Shown piece after piece: positions 1-6,528 of a stretch of 64,000 nucleotides of DNA. Origin of the DNA: Bartonella sp. AU55XJBT (GTDB lineage: Bacteria > Pseudomonadota > Alphaproteobacteria > Rhizobiales > Rhizobiaceae); NCBI RefSeq assembly GCF_028618525.1, contig NZ_JAQITC010000004.1, forward strand, positions 1 through 64,000, written 5' to 3'. The notes beneath the pieces are model-generated. The model ran no database searches, was not told the DNA's origin, and was given only the letters and a program-made list of their open reading frames with translations. Both the position numbers and the translations under genes were made by a program. The number at the start of each line of letters is the position of its first letter. The stretch's first letter is position 1.

Positions 1-422
1 AATTCTGCAATCACATGATCTTTTTGTTCAATTTGACTTTGTAAGTGATTCAAAACACCAAGTAATGCTTCGGGTTTTGAGTAATCAACTTGTGGTGTTG
101 CTACTTTTTTCAAAAGCCGTTCACATTCTATAAAATATAAACGGGCTTCTCTACCTTTCTTATTGTTCTCCACCATAGAGAGTTCTTTGGCTACACTTAA
201 AGTGAGATGACATTCTTTTAATACCACATTTTGACGTTCGCCAATTTTGGCGAGCGTTAAAATATAATCTCTTTCTTCTTTAAAGCCATATTTATTGATA
301 CGATCTTTAATCCAATTGGAAAAATCTCGCTTTATCCCTAAGAATGTGTGCAATTCGCGTGCATTAACGGCTTGAACAATCTCTTGCCCAATTGCTTGTT
401 CTGATATTTTAATGAGAGTCAT
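1..422 (-). CDS. AntA-type phage antirepressor, copy 1 (3' end outside window)
   Basis: The frame runs off the left edge, so only the N-terminal 140 or so residues are visible. They begin MTLIKISEQ and include ARELHTFLGIKRDF and KELSMVENNKKGREAR, the AntA/AntB antirepressor domain. This family relieves phage repression, classically by binding or titrating the repressor. The visible part is nearly identical to the protein at 676-1257 and clearly related to the full-length one at 10886-11635. The ATG at 420-422 is chosen because a CTAGGAG-type Shine-Dalgarno lies just upstream (430-434 on the plus strand) and all three paralogs start the same way. The ribosome binding site is the predicted target of the antisense RNA at 470-554. 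Whether the C-terminal KilAC domain is intact cannot be seen. The family is secure; activity is not. Confidence 0.85.
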   Translation of the reverse strand, partial: MTLIKISEQAIGQEIVQAVNARELHTFLGIKRDFSNWIKDRINKYGFKEERDYILTLAKIGERQNVVLKECHLTLSVAKELSMVENNKKGREARLYFIECERLLKKVATPQVDYSKPEALLGVLNHLQSQIEQKDHVIAE

Positions 423-469
423 TGTGAACTCCTAGTTGTTAGACGTTTTTCATTGACATTTTTTACAAA

Positions 470-554
470 AATGCCGGGTGCTGAAAAACACGGCAACTAG
501 CCCGTCGTTATGCTTTCCCCGAAAGGGTATTGTATAGCATAACCACACCCGACA
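470..554 (-). ncRNA. c4-type antisense RNA, copy 1
   Basis: In transcript sense an outer stem (GTCGGGTG at 546-553 with CACCCGGC at 473-480) encloses an inner hairpin (TTATGCT/AGCATAA with a CCC-TTTC-GGG tip). A single-stranded stretch carries CTAGTTG (494-500) followed by GTTTTTCA (482-489). These are complementary to CAACTAG (432-438) and TGAAAAAC (445-452), which lie over and before the antirepressor ribosome binding site. The same two boxes occur upstream at 634-640 and 650-657. This matches the logic of c4 RNA of phages P1/P7, where an antisense RNA in the leader blocks translation leading into ant. A consensus promoter starts right at the outer stem. Two further copies show compensatory changes. 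A hairpin plus T-run near 473-495 could end the short RNA. The family assignment is inferred from structure. Confidence 0.8.
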
Positions 555-559
555 AAGTT

Positions 560-589
560 ATTATATGCATGTAGCATACAATGAGTCAA
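560..589 (-). promoter_or_regulatory. Inner promoter of c4-type RNA, copy 1
   Basis: TTGACT (584-589) and TATAAT (560-565) are separated by 18 bp. The predicted start near 553-554 coincides with the first base of the RNA outer stem. The other two copies keep the -35 and spacing exactly, with TATAAG as -10. Confidence 0.75.
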
Positions 590-601
590 AACTTTTTAAT
601 T

Positions 602-657
602 GCGGAAGATTAGTTATTTCGGCAACTAATCCGCTAGTTGTTTTAAGGCGTTTTTCA
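602..657 (-). promoter_or_regulatory. Upstream complementary boxes and hairpin, copy 1
   Basis: This segment holds a second copy of the boxes complementary to the antisense loop: CAACTAG (634-640) and TGAAAAAC (650-657), in the same order and spacing as at the ribosome binding site but with no Shine-Dalgarno. A GCGG...CCGC hairpin (602-634) follows. The segment is upstream of the inner promoter, so only transcripts from the outer promoter contain it. Such transcripts could pair it with the antisense loop and free the ribosome binding site. The sequence relation is seen; the decoy role is inferred. Confidence 0.6.
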
Positions 658-698
658 GGCACCTGATTTGATTATTCATATTGTCACTACATTGTCAA
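655..698 (-). promoter_or_regulatory. Outer promoter with operator-like palindrome, copy 1
   Basis: A perfect -35 TTGACA (693-698) is followed 16 bp later by AATAAT (671-676). At the expected start lies TCAGG-CA-CCTGA (655-666), an inverted repeat suited to repressor binding. Copy 2 has the same palindrome and copy 3 a weaker form. The -35 overlaps the 3' end of the truncated antirepressor reading frame. Confidence 0.55.
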
Positions 699-1257
699 GT
701 GGCAATATAATATTTTTATAAAAATAATCAGTTAAATCTTTTGGTCGTACCTCTAGCATCTTTGCTGCTTCAATAAGACCGAACAGCCCATCAGAGCGTT
801 TTAAGCCCTCCAAAGCCTCTGCTTTTGGAGTTAATTCTGCAATGGTGTTATCCTTCTGCTCAATTTGGCTTTGTAGGTGATTCAAGACGCCAAGTAAGGC
901 CTCGGGTTTGGAATAGTCAACTTGTGGTGTTGCTACTTTTTTCAAAAGCCGTTCACATTCGATAAAATATAAACGGGCTTCTCTACCTTTCTTATTGTTC
1001 TCCACCATAGAAAGTTCTTTAGCTACACTTAAAGTGAGATGATAGTCTTTAGAAGGGCGACCACCTTGGAGGTTTTCGCCAAAATTGGCGAAAACTATAT
1101 AATCCTTATTTTCTATAAAGCTGTATTTGTTAATACGGTCTTTAATCCAATTGGAAAAATCCCGTTTTACCTCTAAGAATGTGTGTAGATCACGAGCACT
1201 AACAGTTTGAACAATTTCCTGGTCAATTGTTTGTTCTGATATTTTAATGAGAGTCAT
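676..1257 (-). CDS. AntA-type phage antirepressor, copy 2, truncated in KilAC domain
   Basis: The 193-residue product has an intact AntA N-terminal domain (SARDLHTFLEVKRDF, KELSMVENNKKGREAR), a glutamine-rich linker (LQSQIEQKDNTIAEL) and the start of a KilAC domain (LKRSDGLFGLIEAAK, LEVRPKDLTDYF). It then diverges into YKNIILPLDNVVTI and stops, whereas the paralog at 10886-11635 continues for about 65 residues. Its last codons lie over the outer promoter of copy 1, so a deletion probably joined two antirepressor cassettes. The ATG at 1255-1257 follows AGGAG in the same context as the paralogs; the longer frame starting at 1326 would read through the regulatory RNA. It may be non-functional or act as an N-terminal-only variant. 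Confidence 0.8.
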   Translation of the reverse strand: MTLIKISEQTIDQEIVQTVSARDLHTFLEVKRDFSNWIKDRINKYSFIENKDYIVFANFGENLQGGRPSKDYHLTLSVAKELSMVENNKKGREARLYFIECERLLKKVATPQVDYSKPEALLGVLNHLQSQIEQKDNTIAELTPKAEALEGLKRSDGLFGLIEAAKMLEVRPKDLTDYFYKNIILPLDNVVTI

Positions 1258-1304
1258 TGTGAACTCCTGTCCGATTAGATGTTTTTCATTGATACTCAAC
1301 AAGA

Positions 1305-1389
1305 AGTGCCGGGTGCTGAAAAACACGGCGAACAGTCCGTCGTTATGCTTTCCTCATAAGAGTATTGTATAGCATAACTACACCCGACA
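1305..1389 (-). ncRNA. c4-type antisense RNA, copy 2
   Basis: The layout is the same as copy 1: outer stem 1381-1388 with 1308-1315, inner stem TTATGCT/AGCATAA, and tip CTC-TTAT-GAG in place of CCC-TTTC-GGG, a compensatory change. The loop carries CTGTTCG (1329-1335), which pairs (one G-U) with CGGACAG (1267-1273) touching the AGGAG of the antirepressor, plus the constant GTTTTTCA that pairs with TGAAAAAC (1281-1288). The variable box differs from copies 1 and 3, as does its target. Confidence 0.8.
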
Positions 1390-1394
1390 AATTT

Positions 1395-1424
1395 CTTATA
1401 CGCTTGTAGCATATAAGGAGTCAA
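1395..1424 (-). promoter_or_regulatory. Inner promoter of c4-type RNA, copy 2
   Basis: TTGACT (1419-1424), an 18-bp spacer and TATAAG (1395-1400). The predicted start falls at the first base of the RNA outer stem (about 1388). Confidence 0.7.
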
Positions 1425-1435
1425 AGCTTTAATAT

Positions 1436-1531
1436 GCGGAGAAGAGATTGTTTCGGCAATCCGTCCGCTGTCCGTTTAAGGTGTTTTTCAGGCACCTGAT
1501 TCGAAAATACACATCACAGAAATAATGTCAA
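1436..1531 (-). promoter_or_regulatory. Outer promoter, operator palindrome and upstream boxes, copy 2
   Basis: TTGACA (1526-1531), a 16-bp spacer and TATTTT (1504-1509). The palindrome TCAGG-CA-CCTGA (1488-1499) sits at the expected start. The transcript then carries TGAAAAAC (1483-1490) and CGGACAG (1468-1474), second copies of the boxes found at the ribosome binding site, and a GCGGA...TCCGC hairpin ending at 1436. Confidence 0.55.
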
Positions 1532-1648
1532 TATACTTTTGATATTTTTATTAATTTCATCTTTGGATGCTGAGCATTGAAAAACACAGCTCTTCATCTC
1601 TCATTTTTTATCTTCATTTCATTCGCCACTATTTTAAAGGAGCATAAA

Positions 1649-2884
1649 ATGGCAACAGGTTTTCTACACGGTGTTGAAGTCATCGAAGTTGATGACGGCA
1701 CACGCCCCCTTCGTGCAGTTCAGTCTGGCGTTATCGGAATTATCGGCACAGCGCCCGATGCCGATGAACAAGCTTTTCCTCTTAACACACCGGTTTTGGT
1801 CGCAGGCTCTCTTTCACAAGCCGCAAAACTGGACAAAACAGGAAAACGACGTGGCACTTTGCCCAATGCCATTGATCTGATTTTCAAGCAAGTGGGAGCA
1901 ATTGTTGTTGTTATCCGTGTAAAAGAAGGTGACAACGAAAACGCAACACTCACCAACATTCTAGGTGGTGTAAACGAAAATGGCACCTATGAAGGTGTTC
2001 ATGCTTTCATTGGAGCGCAATCTGTTGTGGGACAAACACCACGTATTCTGATTGCTCCAGGCTTTACACATCAACGTCCATCCAGTGTGACCATTGAAGG
2101 GGATGGAACGAGCGATAGTGCCAAAACTGAGATCAGTATAACATCTAATCCCGTTGCGGCAGAGTTGATTGGCATTGCAGAACGTTTGCGCGCCATTGTG
2201 GTGATTGATGCACCAAACACAACAGATGAAGCAGCTCTTAGCGCAGCAAAGGATTTTGATTCAAAACGCGCCATTCTTATTGATCCATTTGTAAAGGTCA
2301 ATCGCAATGGCAAGATCTTAGAAGAACCAGCAAGTGCAGCGGTTGCTGGGGTCATTGCTAAAAATGATTTTACCAATGGTTTTTGGCATTCTCCTTCAAA
2401 CAAAGTGATTAATGGAATTGTGGGAACTGCACGCCCGATTGATTTTTCCATTGGTGATCGTGCAAGCCGCGCTAACCTTCTCAATGAACAAAATATCACA
2501 ACCATTATTCGTGAAAATAGCTATCGCCTCTGGGGCAATCGCACCCTTTCAAGCGATACAAAATTTGCCTTTTTATCCGTGGTACGCACCGCAGATATGA
2601 TTAATGATGCTATTTTGCGCGGACATCTATGGGCAGTCGATCGCAATATCAAAAAGACCTATCTGAATGATGTGAGTGAAAGCGTCAATGCTTATTTGCG
2701 TGATTTAAAAGCGCAAGGCGCCATTCTTGGAGGACGCTGTACACCAGATCTAGAACTTAACACAGCAAGTGCTATTGGAGATGGCAGAGTTTATTTCAAT
2801 GTGGAATTCACACCAACAACACCCGCAGAACACATCACTTTCCGTTCACAAATCATCAATGATTACCTAGAGGAGATCTTTTAA
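1649..2884 (+). CDS. Phage contractile tail sheath protein (P2 FI-like)
   Basis: This 411-residue protein begins MATGFLHGVEVIEVDDG and continues with VQSGVIGIIGTAPDAD. That N-terminus and the C-terminal GDGRVYFNVEFTPTTPAEH are typical of the P2 gpFI/Mu-type sheath family, whose subunits form the contractile outer tube of myovirus tails. The start at 1649 is chosen over an in-frame ATG at 1577 because AAAGGAG lies 6-7 bases upstream and the family begins with this short conserved N-terminus. Its stop shares a base with the start of the tube gene (TAATG), which indicates translational coupling. It opens the tail operon 1649-7826. No damage is visible in this gene. Confidence 0.93.
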   Translation: MATGFLHGVEVIEVDDGTRPLRAVQSGVIGIIGTAPDADEQAFPLNTPVLVAGSLSQAAKLDKTGKRRGTLPNAIDLIFKQVGAIVVVIRVKEGDNENATLTNILGGVNENGTYEGVHAFIGAQSVVGQTPRILIAPGFTHQRPSSVTIEGDGTSDSAKTEISITSNPVAAELIGIAERLRAIVVIDAPNTTDEAALSAAKDFDSKRAILIDPFVKVNRNGKILEEPASAAVAGVIAKNDFTNGFWHSPSNKVINGIVGTARPIDFSIGDRASRANLLNEQNITTIIRENSYRLWGNRTLSSDTKFAFLSVVRTADMINDAILRGHLWAVDRNIKKTYLNDVSESVNAYLRDLKAQGAILGGRCTPDLELNTASAIGDGRVYFNVEFTPTTPAEHITFRSQIINDYLEEIF

Positions 2885-3390
2885 TGACTATCCCTGTTTT
2901 ACCAAGAGTTTTGAAATATTTTAACATTTATGTCGATGGTATTCCTTATCAAGCAGAGTGTGAAAGCGTCACCTTACCAAACTTGAATTTGGTCGTTGAA
3001 AGTTACCGTGGTGGTGGCATGGATAGCGCCATTGAAGTTGATCTTGGGCTTGAAACCCTCACGCTTACCATGACCATTTCTGATTGTTCACCAGAATTAA
3101 TGGTGCTGTTGGGACGCACTGATGTCGACATATCACTACGCAGTTCAATGCAAGCCCAAGGCACACCCGCAGAAGGGGTTATCATTACCATGAGAGGACT
3201 TTCCAAAGGCTTTGAAATGGCAGAATGGCAACCAGGAGGCAAAGCAACTTCTACAGCAACATTCACATTGCAATATTTCAAATATGTTCAGAAAGACGTT
3301 GAAATTGTTGAGATCGACGTCCTCAACATGGTGAGAAAATTCAATGGCGTCAATCAACTCGCAGAGCATAGAGAAATTTTAGGATTATAA
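2884..3390 (+). CDS. Phage major tail tube protein (P2 FII-like)
   Basis: The 168-residue protein starts MTIPVLPRVLKYFNIYVDG and has the length and N-terminal pattern of the P2 gpFII tail tube family (LPRVLKxFNxFVDG). It also has GGGMDSAIEVDLGLETL and MVRKFNGVNQLAEHRE near the C-terminus, where tube proteins carry the conserved INGVDxLAxxR-like motif. It forms the inner tube through which DNA passes, inside the sheath encoded just upstream. The start codon overlaps the sheath stop. Reading frame and length look intact. Confidence 0.92.
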   Translation: MTIPVLPRVLKYFNIYVDGIPYQAECESVTLPNLNLVVESYRGGGMDSAIEVDLGLETLTLTMTISDCSPELMVLLGRTDVDISLRSSMQAQGTPAEGVIITMRGLSKGFEMAEWQPGGKATSTATFTLQYFKYVQKDVEIVEIDVLNMVRKFNGVNQLAEHREILGL

Positions 3391-3391
3391 A

Positions 3392-3676
3392 ATGACTGTA
3401 CAAAAAACTGTTACACACCAATTGCTTGTTCCTATCACATTTGAAGGAAAAGAACATAGCGAAATCACCTTACAACGCCCCAAAACAAAAGATTTGCAAG
3501 CCATCGACAAAAAAGAAGGCATAGAGCAAACAATCGCTATGATTGCACGTCTTTCTGGATGGCCGCATGACGCGATCAGTGAACTCGATATCAATGATCT
3601 CTCAAACATTGGAGAGATTTTGGAATCTTTTATCAAACGGCGGGAAACCTCGACTGGGAAACCGCCGCTAAACTGA
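3392..3676 (+). CDS. Phage tail assembly chaperone (gpE-like)
   Basis: This small protein of 94 residues lies between the tube and tape-measure genes, the invariant place of the tail assembly chaperone in P2-like and many other tailed phages. It has the length and character of the P2 gpE type (IARLSGWPHDAISELDINDL near residue 60). These proteins coat the tape measure during tail assembly and are often made in two forms by a -1 ribosomal frameshift. A second open frame in the -1 phase overlaps its end (see 3598-3789). The start is 1 base after the tube stop. Function rests on synteny and family resemblance. Confidence 0.75.
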   Translation: MTVQKTVTHQLLVPITFEGKEHSEITLQRPKTKDLQAIDKKEGIEQTIAMIARLSGWPHDAISELDINDLSNIGEILESFIKRRETSTGKPPLN

Positions 3677-3789
3677 TCGCCGATATTGCCATTGTGTTCC
3701 ATTGGTCCCTTTCAGAGATGATGGAAATGGAACCGCAAGAACTCATATTCTGGCGAAAACAAGCAGCAGAAAGGTATAAGACAAAATGA
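3598..3789 (+). CDS. -1 frame extension of tail assembly chaperone (gpE'-like)
   Basis: In the -1 phase relative to the chaperone gene an open frame runs from 3598 to the stop at 3787-3789. It encodes DWETAAKLIADIAIVFHWSL and then EMMEMEPQELIFWRKQAAER. A tryptophan- and methionine-rich C-terminal extension ending just at the tape-measure start is what gpE' or G-T type frameshift products look like. The overlap with the zero frame is 3598-3676, and a shift near 3656 (GGG AAA to TGG GAA) would join them. No canonical X XXY YYZ site is in the right phase. Independent start at the ATG 3718 would give a 23-residue peptide. The stop overlaps the next ATG (3786). Confidence 0.55.
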   Translation, partial: SLKHWRDFGIFYQTAGNLDWETAAKLIADIAIVFHWSLSEMMEMEPQELIFWRKQAAERYKTK

Positions 3790-5801
3790 GTAAAAAAGTT
3801 GCCGATGCAAAGGTCAAGTTGTCTCTTGAAGATAAACACACCATACCTTTAAAACGTGTGCAAAAGGAATTCGACAATTTATCAAAAACATTATCCCATA
3901 GTTTGAGTCTTCCACGCTTTTCTGCTGCTGTAAAAAACATGACAAAAAGCCTTCATGGCGTTCAAAGTGCTCTTGGCACAGCGGCAAGCCGTGCTTCAGT
4001 CTTTACCGATGTCCTAGAGCTTGCTGGTGGTGGTCTTGTGGAAAGCTTGACCGCCGTTACTATGAAAACCATGCATATGGGCGATAGTCTCTACCATGCC
4101 TCACGCCATTTAGGAATGAGTGTTACAGCCCTTCAATTATGGGGTGATGCAGCCGATAATTCAGGATATTCGGCCGAACTCTTTCAACAATCCTTAGCAA
4201 CCTTAAATAGACGTTCTGCGCAAGCATATGCCGGACAAAAAAGAGGTATTATGGGATTTGAAGCGCTTGGTATTTCTGTCAAAAATACTTCTGGTAAACT
4301 CAAATCAAATTCTCTCTTACTAGAAGAAATTACTGAAAAAATGAGTAAGATGAAAAATCAAGCACAAAGGCAGCACATTGCTGCTCTGTTGTTTGGTGGG
4401 GATGGTAAAGAAATGGCCGCCATGCTTTCACAAGGCATGGCACCCATTAAAGAACTCTTTGCAAAGGCGAGAAAAGGAAAATGGCTGATAGGTGCTGATG
4501 TTGCACGCTATGCAGCAGATTTAAGTGATAAGCTTGGTGCTTTTAAGAAAAAAATAGGCGGTATCGCAAGCTTTATTGGTGCACGTTTCATGCCCGTGAT
4601 CAATGATTTAATTGATGCATTTTCAAAGTTGATTGATGAAAACCGTAACCTCATCCAAACAACCGTGGCAAGCTGGGCAAAAACCTTAAAACAAGTCTTG
4701 CAAGATTTACTTAATCCTACCTCTGATTTAAGAAAAGGCATCAGTGATCTCACAGAGAGAATTAAAGGCTGGTTCCAATGGCTAGAGCCCTTAATTGGTG
4801 AAATAACCCTCTTTAAAGTTGGACTTGTCGCCCTTGGTTCATTTATTTTTGGTCCACTCATTGCCGCATTAGCAGCCGTAGGAGTAGCGTTTGTTAGCCT
4901 TGGCTATGCTATGATGACCACCCCTATCGGTTGGCTCATTGGCGGTATTGTAGCACTTGTTGCACTCTATAAAAATTGGGATACAATCAACGGCTGGATG
5001 GCAGCATCTTTAGCCGCAGTTGGAGCCGTTCTTATCGGGGCATTCATTGCGGCAGTGGTACCGGCCGCTTCTGCAGTTGCTGGTCTTGCGGTATCTCTTG
5101 TCGCGTCACTTATCCCAGCAATAACTGCCGTTAGTTCTGCTTTTATATCGTTTGGTATTGCTATCATGACCACACCTATTGGCTGGATAATGGCTGGTAT
5201 TGCAGCCCTTATTGGAATTGGATATCTGCTCTATAAAAACTGGGATACAGTCATGAATTTCTTACGCAATTTGTGGAATTCTTTTGCCAACTTATGCAGT
5301 ACTGTTTTTAATAAACTCTTTAGTCTCTTTAAAAAGTTTTCACCCCTCTCTTGGATTGCAAAAAAAATCAATGACCTCATTAAATGGCTGTTTGGGATCG
5401 ATTTAATGGCCGCAGGAACCAATCTGATTAACGGACTTTGGGAAGGCATAAAAAACAAATGGAATGATCTGTATAACTGGCTTGGCAAACATATGGATGG
5501 ATTAACCAGTTGGATGCCAAACTGGATGAGAGAAAAGTTAGGATTTAAGGCTACAATCGACAAAAATTCAACCCAAACCATTAAAACCCTTACCGATGAA
5601 GCACAAGCCCCTGGCAAAAGAATTCTTGATACAGCCATTATCCCCAATGCACCCTCTGGGAAAGGTAAGAGCAGTTCTAATAAAGGCATAGTCGAAACAG
5701 GACAAATGCAGGCGACAAATGTAAAGGTTGAATCTTTCAAAGTTTCAGAGCCCATTACCGTTCACAAGCCGGTAGAAATCGATGCCCGCGTGATGATTTA
5801 A
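3786..5801 (+). CDS. Phage tail tape measure protein, with in-frame stop before the old C-terminus
   Basis: The 671-residue protein sits in the tape-measure position. It has an alpha-helical N-terminus, repeated hydrophobic segments (about residues 345-400 and 415-490) including two GIAIMTTPIGWxxxGI-like repeats, and a low-complexity tail. It sets tail length and is ejected ahead of DNA. The TAA at 5799-5801 is followed in the same frame by 39 more sense codons (5802-5918: LNVSVPNGLKDEIRAAVNQA and on) to a second stop at 5919-5921. That segment reads like a natural amphipathic C-terminus, so the stop is probably a recent nonsense mutation. The start overlaps the stop of the chaperone extension (ATGA). 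Confidence 0.88.
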   Translation: MSKKVADAKVKLSLEDKHTIPLKRVQKEFDNLSKTLSHSLSLPRFSAAVKNMTKSLHGVQSALGTAASRASVFTDVLELAGGGLVESLTAVTMKTMHMGDSLYHASRHLGMSVTALQLWGDAADNSGYSAELFQQSLATLNRRSAQAYAGQKRGIMGFEALGISVKNTSGKLKSNSLLLEEITEKMSKMKNQAQRQHIAALLFGGDGKEMAAMLSQGMAPIKELFAKARKGKWLIGADVARYAADLSDKLGAFKKKIGGIASFIGARFMPVINDLIDAFSKLIDENRNLIQTTVASWAKTLKQVLQDLLNPTSDLRKGISDLTERIKGWFQWLEPLIGEITLFKVGLVALGSFIFGPLIAALAAVGVAFVSLGYAMMTTPIGWLIGGIVALVALYKNWDTINGWMAASLAAVGAVLIGAFIAAVVPAASAVAGLAVSLVASLIPAITAVSSAFISFGIAIMTTPIGWIMAGIAALIGIGYLLYKNWDTVMNFLRNLWNSFANLCSTVFNKLFSLFKKFSPLSWIAKKINDLIKWLFGIDLMAAGTNLINGLWEGIKNKWNDLYNWLGKHMDGLTSWMPNWMREKLGFKATIDKNSTQTIKTLTDEAQAPGKRILDTAIIPNAPSGKGKSSSNKGIVETGQMQATNVKVESFKVSEPITVHKPVEIDARVMI

Positions 5802-5921
5802 AATTTAAATGTTTCTGTTCCCAATGGTTTAAAAGACGAAATCCGCGCCGCCGTAAATCAAGCCCTTGAACACTATGCCAAACAACAGCGTTTGGCTATC
5901 GCTTCTAGCCTTTCGGATTAA
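5802..5921 (+). pseudogene. Detached C-terminal segment of tape measure protein
   Basis: This is an open stretch in the tape-measure frame directly after its TAA, ending in TAA at 5919-5921, six bases before the gpU-like start. It encodes a 39-residue helical segment (IRAAVNQALEHYAKQQRLAI). It has no start codon or ribosome binding site of its own, so it would be made only by readthrough. Confidence 0.55.
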
Positions 5922-5926
5922 ACATC

Positions 5927-6307
5927 ATGATGTTAGCTTTAGGTCATTTTATCTTTTCCATTGAAACAGCAGCTTATCAAGCCCTCGATATGACCTATAA
6001 CATTCCATGGGTCGAGCAAGGGCGATTGAGGCGCAAGGCTGCTCTTCAATTGCCAGCTGTTGCCAATGCGGAATTTTCCCTAACAGGTGTGGTTTATCCA
6101 GACTTTAAAGGCGGTTATAGACAACTGGAATATTTACGACAAATGGCACATGAGGGACCTCATATCCTTGTGACGGGTCAAGGCAAGATTTTGGGCAAGT
6201 TTGTCATTCTTTCTGTTAAAGAAAAGCAAAGCTTCTTTTATCAAAATGGTAGCCCAAAAAAACAAGAATTTACCGTCAATTTGAGAGAATATGGTGAAGA
6301 ACTATGA
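5927..6307 (+). CDS. Phage tail protein (P2 gpU-like)
   Basis: The 126-residue protein starts MMLALGHFIFSIETAAYQ. It has PxFKGGYRQLEYLRQMAHEG and VTGQGKILGKFVILSVKEKQ, the pattern of the P2 gpU tail-completion family (short N-terminal strand, 'G..LG.W.I..i.e....'). gpU caps the neck-proximal end of the tail tube. Two adjacent ATG codons (5927, 5930) could start it; either gives essentially the same protein. It is followed by X and D in the P2 order and overlaps the X start by 4 bases (ATGA). Confidence 0.88.
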   Translation: MMLALGHFIFSIETAAYQALDMTYNIPWVEQGRLRRKAALQLPAVANAEFSLTGVVYPDFKGGYRQLEYLRQMAHEGPHILVTGQGKILGKFVILSVKEKQSFFYQNGSPKKQEFTVNLREYGEEL

Positions 6308-6528
6308 GTAATCTTTACGTAACCAAAGAAGGCGATATGGTTGATGCTATTTGCTGGAGATATTATGCCAAAGGACAACAAGCCCTTGCTGTTGAGCGCG
6401 TTTATGCGGCTAATTTTGGTCTTGCAGACTATGGACCCATCTTAAAAGCAGGCATCACAATCCTCTTGCCGGCCCTTCCCTATCCTAAAGCCACACCAGT
6501 GATCAGAATTTGGGGCAGTCAATCATGA
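6304..6528 (+). CDS. Phage tail protein X (LysM-like, gpX)
   Basis: The 74-residue protein has VTKEGDMVDAICWRYYAKG and the closing PxxGxxILLP pattern (LKAGITILLP), the LysM-like fold typical of P2 gpX and related baseplate hub-associated tail proteins. It lies between U and D exactly as in P2-type tails and overlaps both neighbours by a few bases. It probably binds tail or cell-wall-facing components. Intact. Confidence 0.9.
   Translation: MSNLYVTKEGDMVDAICWRYYAKGQQALAVERVYAANFGLADYGPILKAGITILLPALPYPKATPVIRIWGSQS

Noticed and set aside
422..1531. Repeated leader segments as a CRISPR array or transposon repeats
   Set aside because: Only three copies, each of about 270 bp and each upstream of an antirepressor gene, with structured boxes and promoters; no short regular repeats or spacers.
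2071..2505. 144-codon minus-strand frame inside the sheath gene
   Set aside because: It lies wholly inside a well supported gene in another frame and resembles no family.
3642..3662. GGGAAAC heptamers as the classical slippery site
   Set aside because: In the chaperone frame neither copy reads G GGA AAC, so the standard -1 slip cannot occur there; kept only as context.
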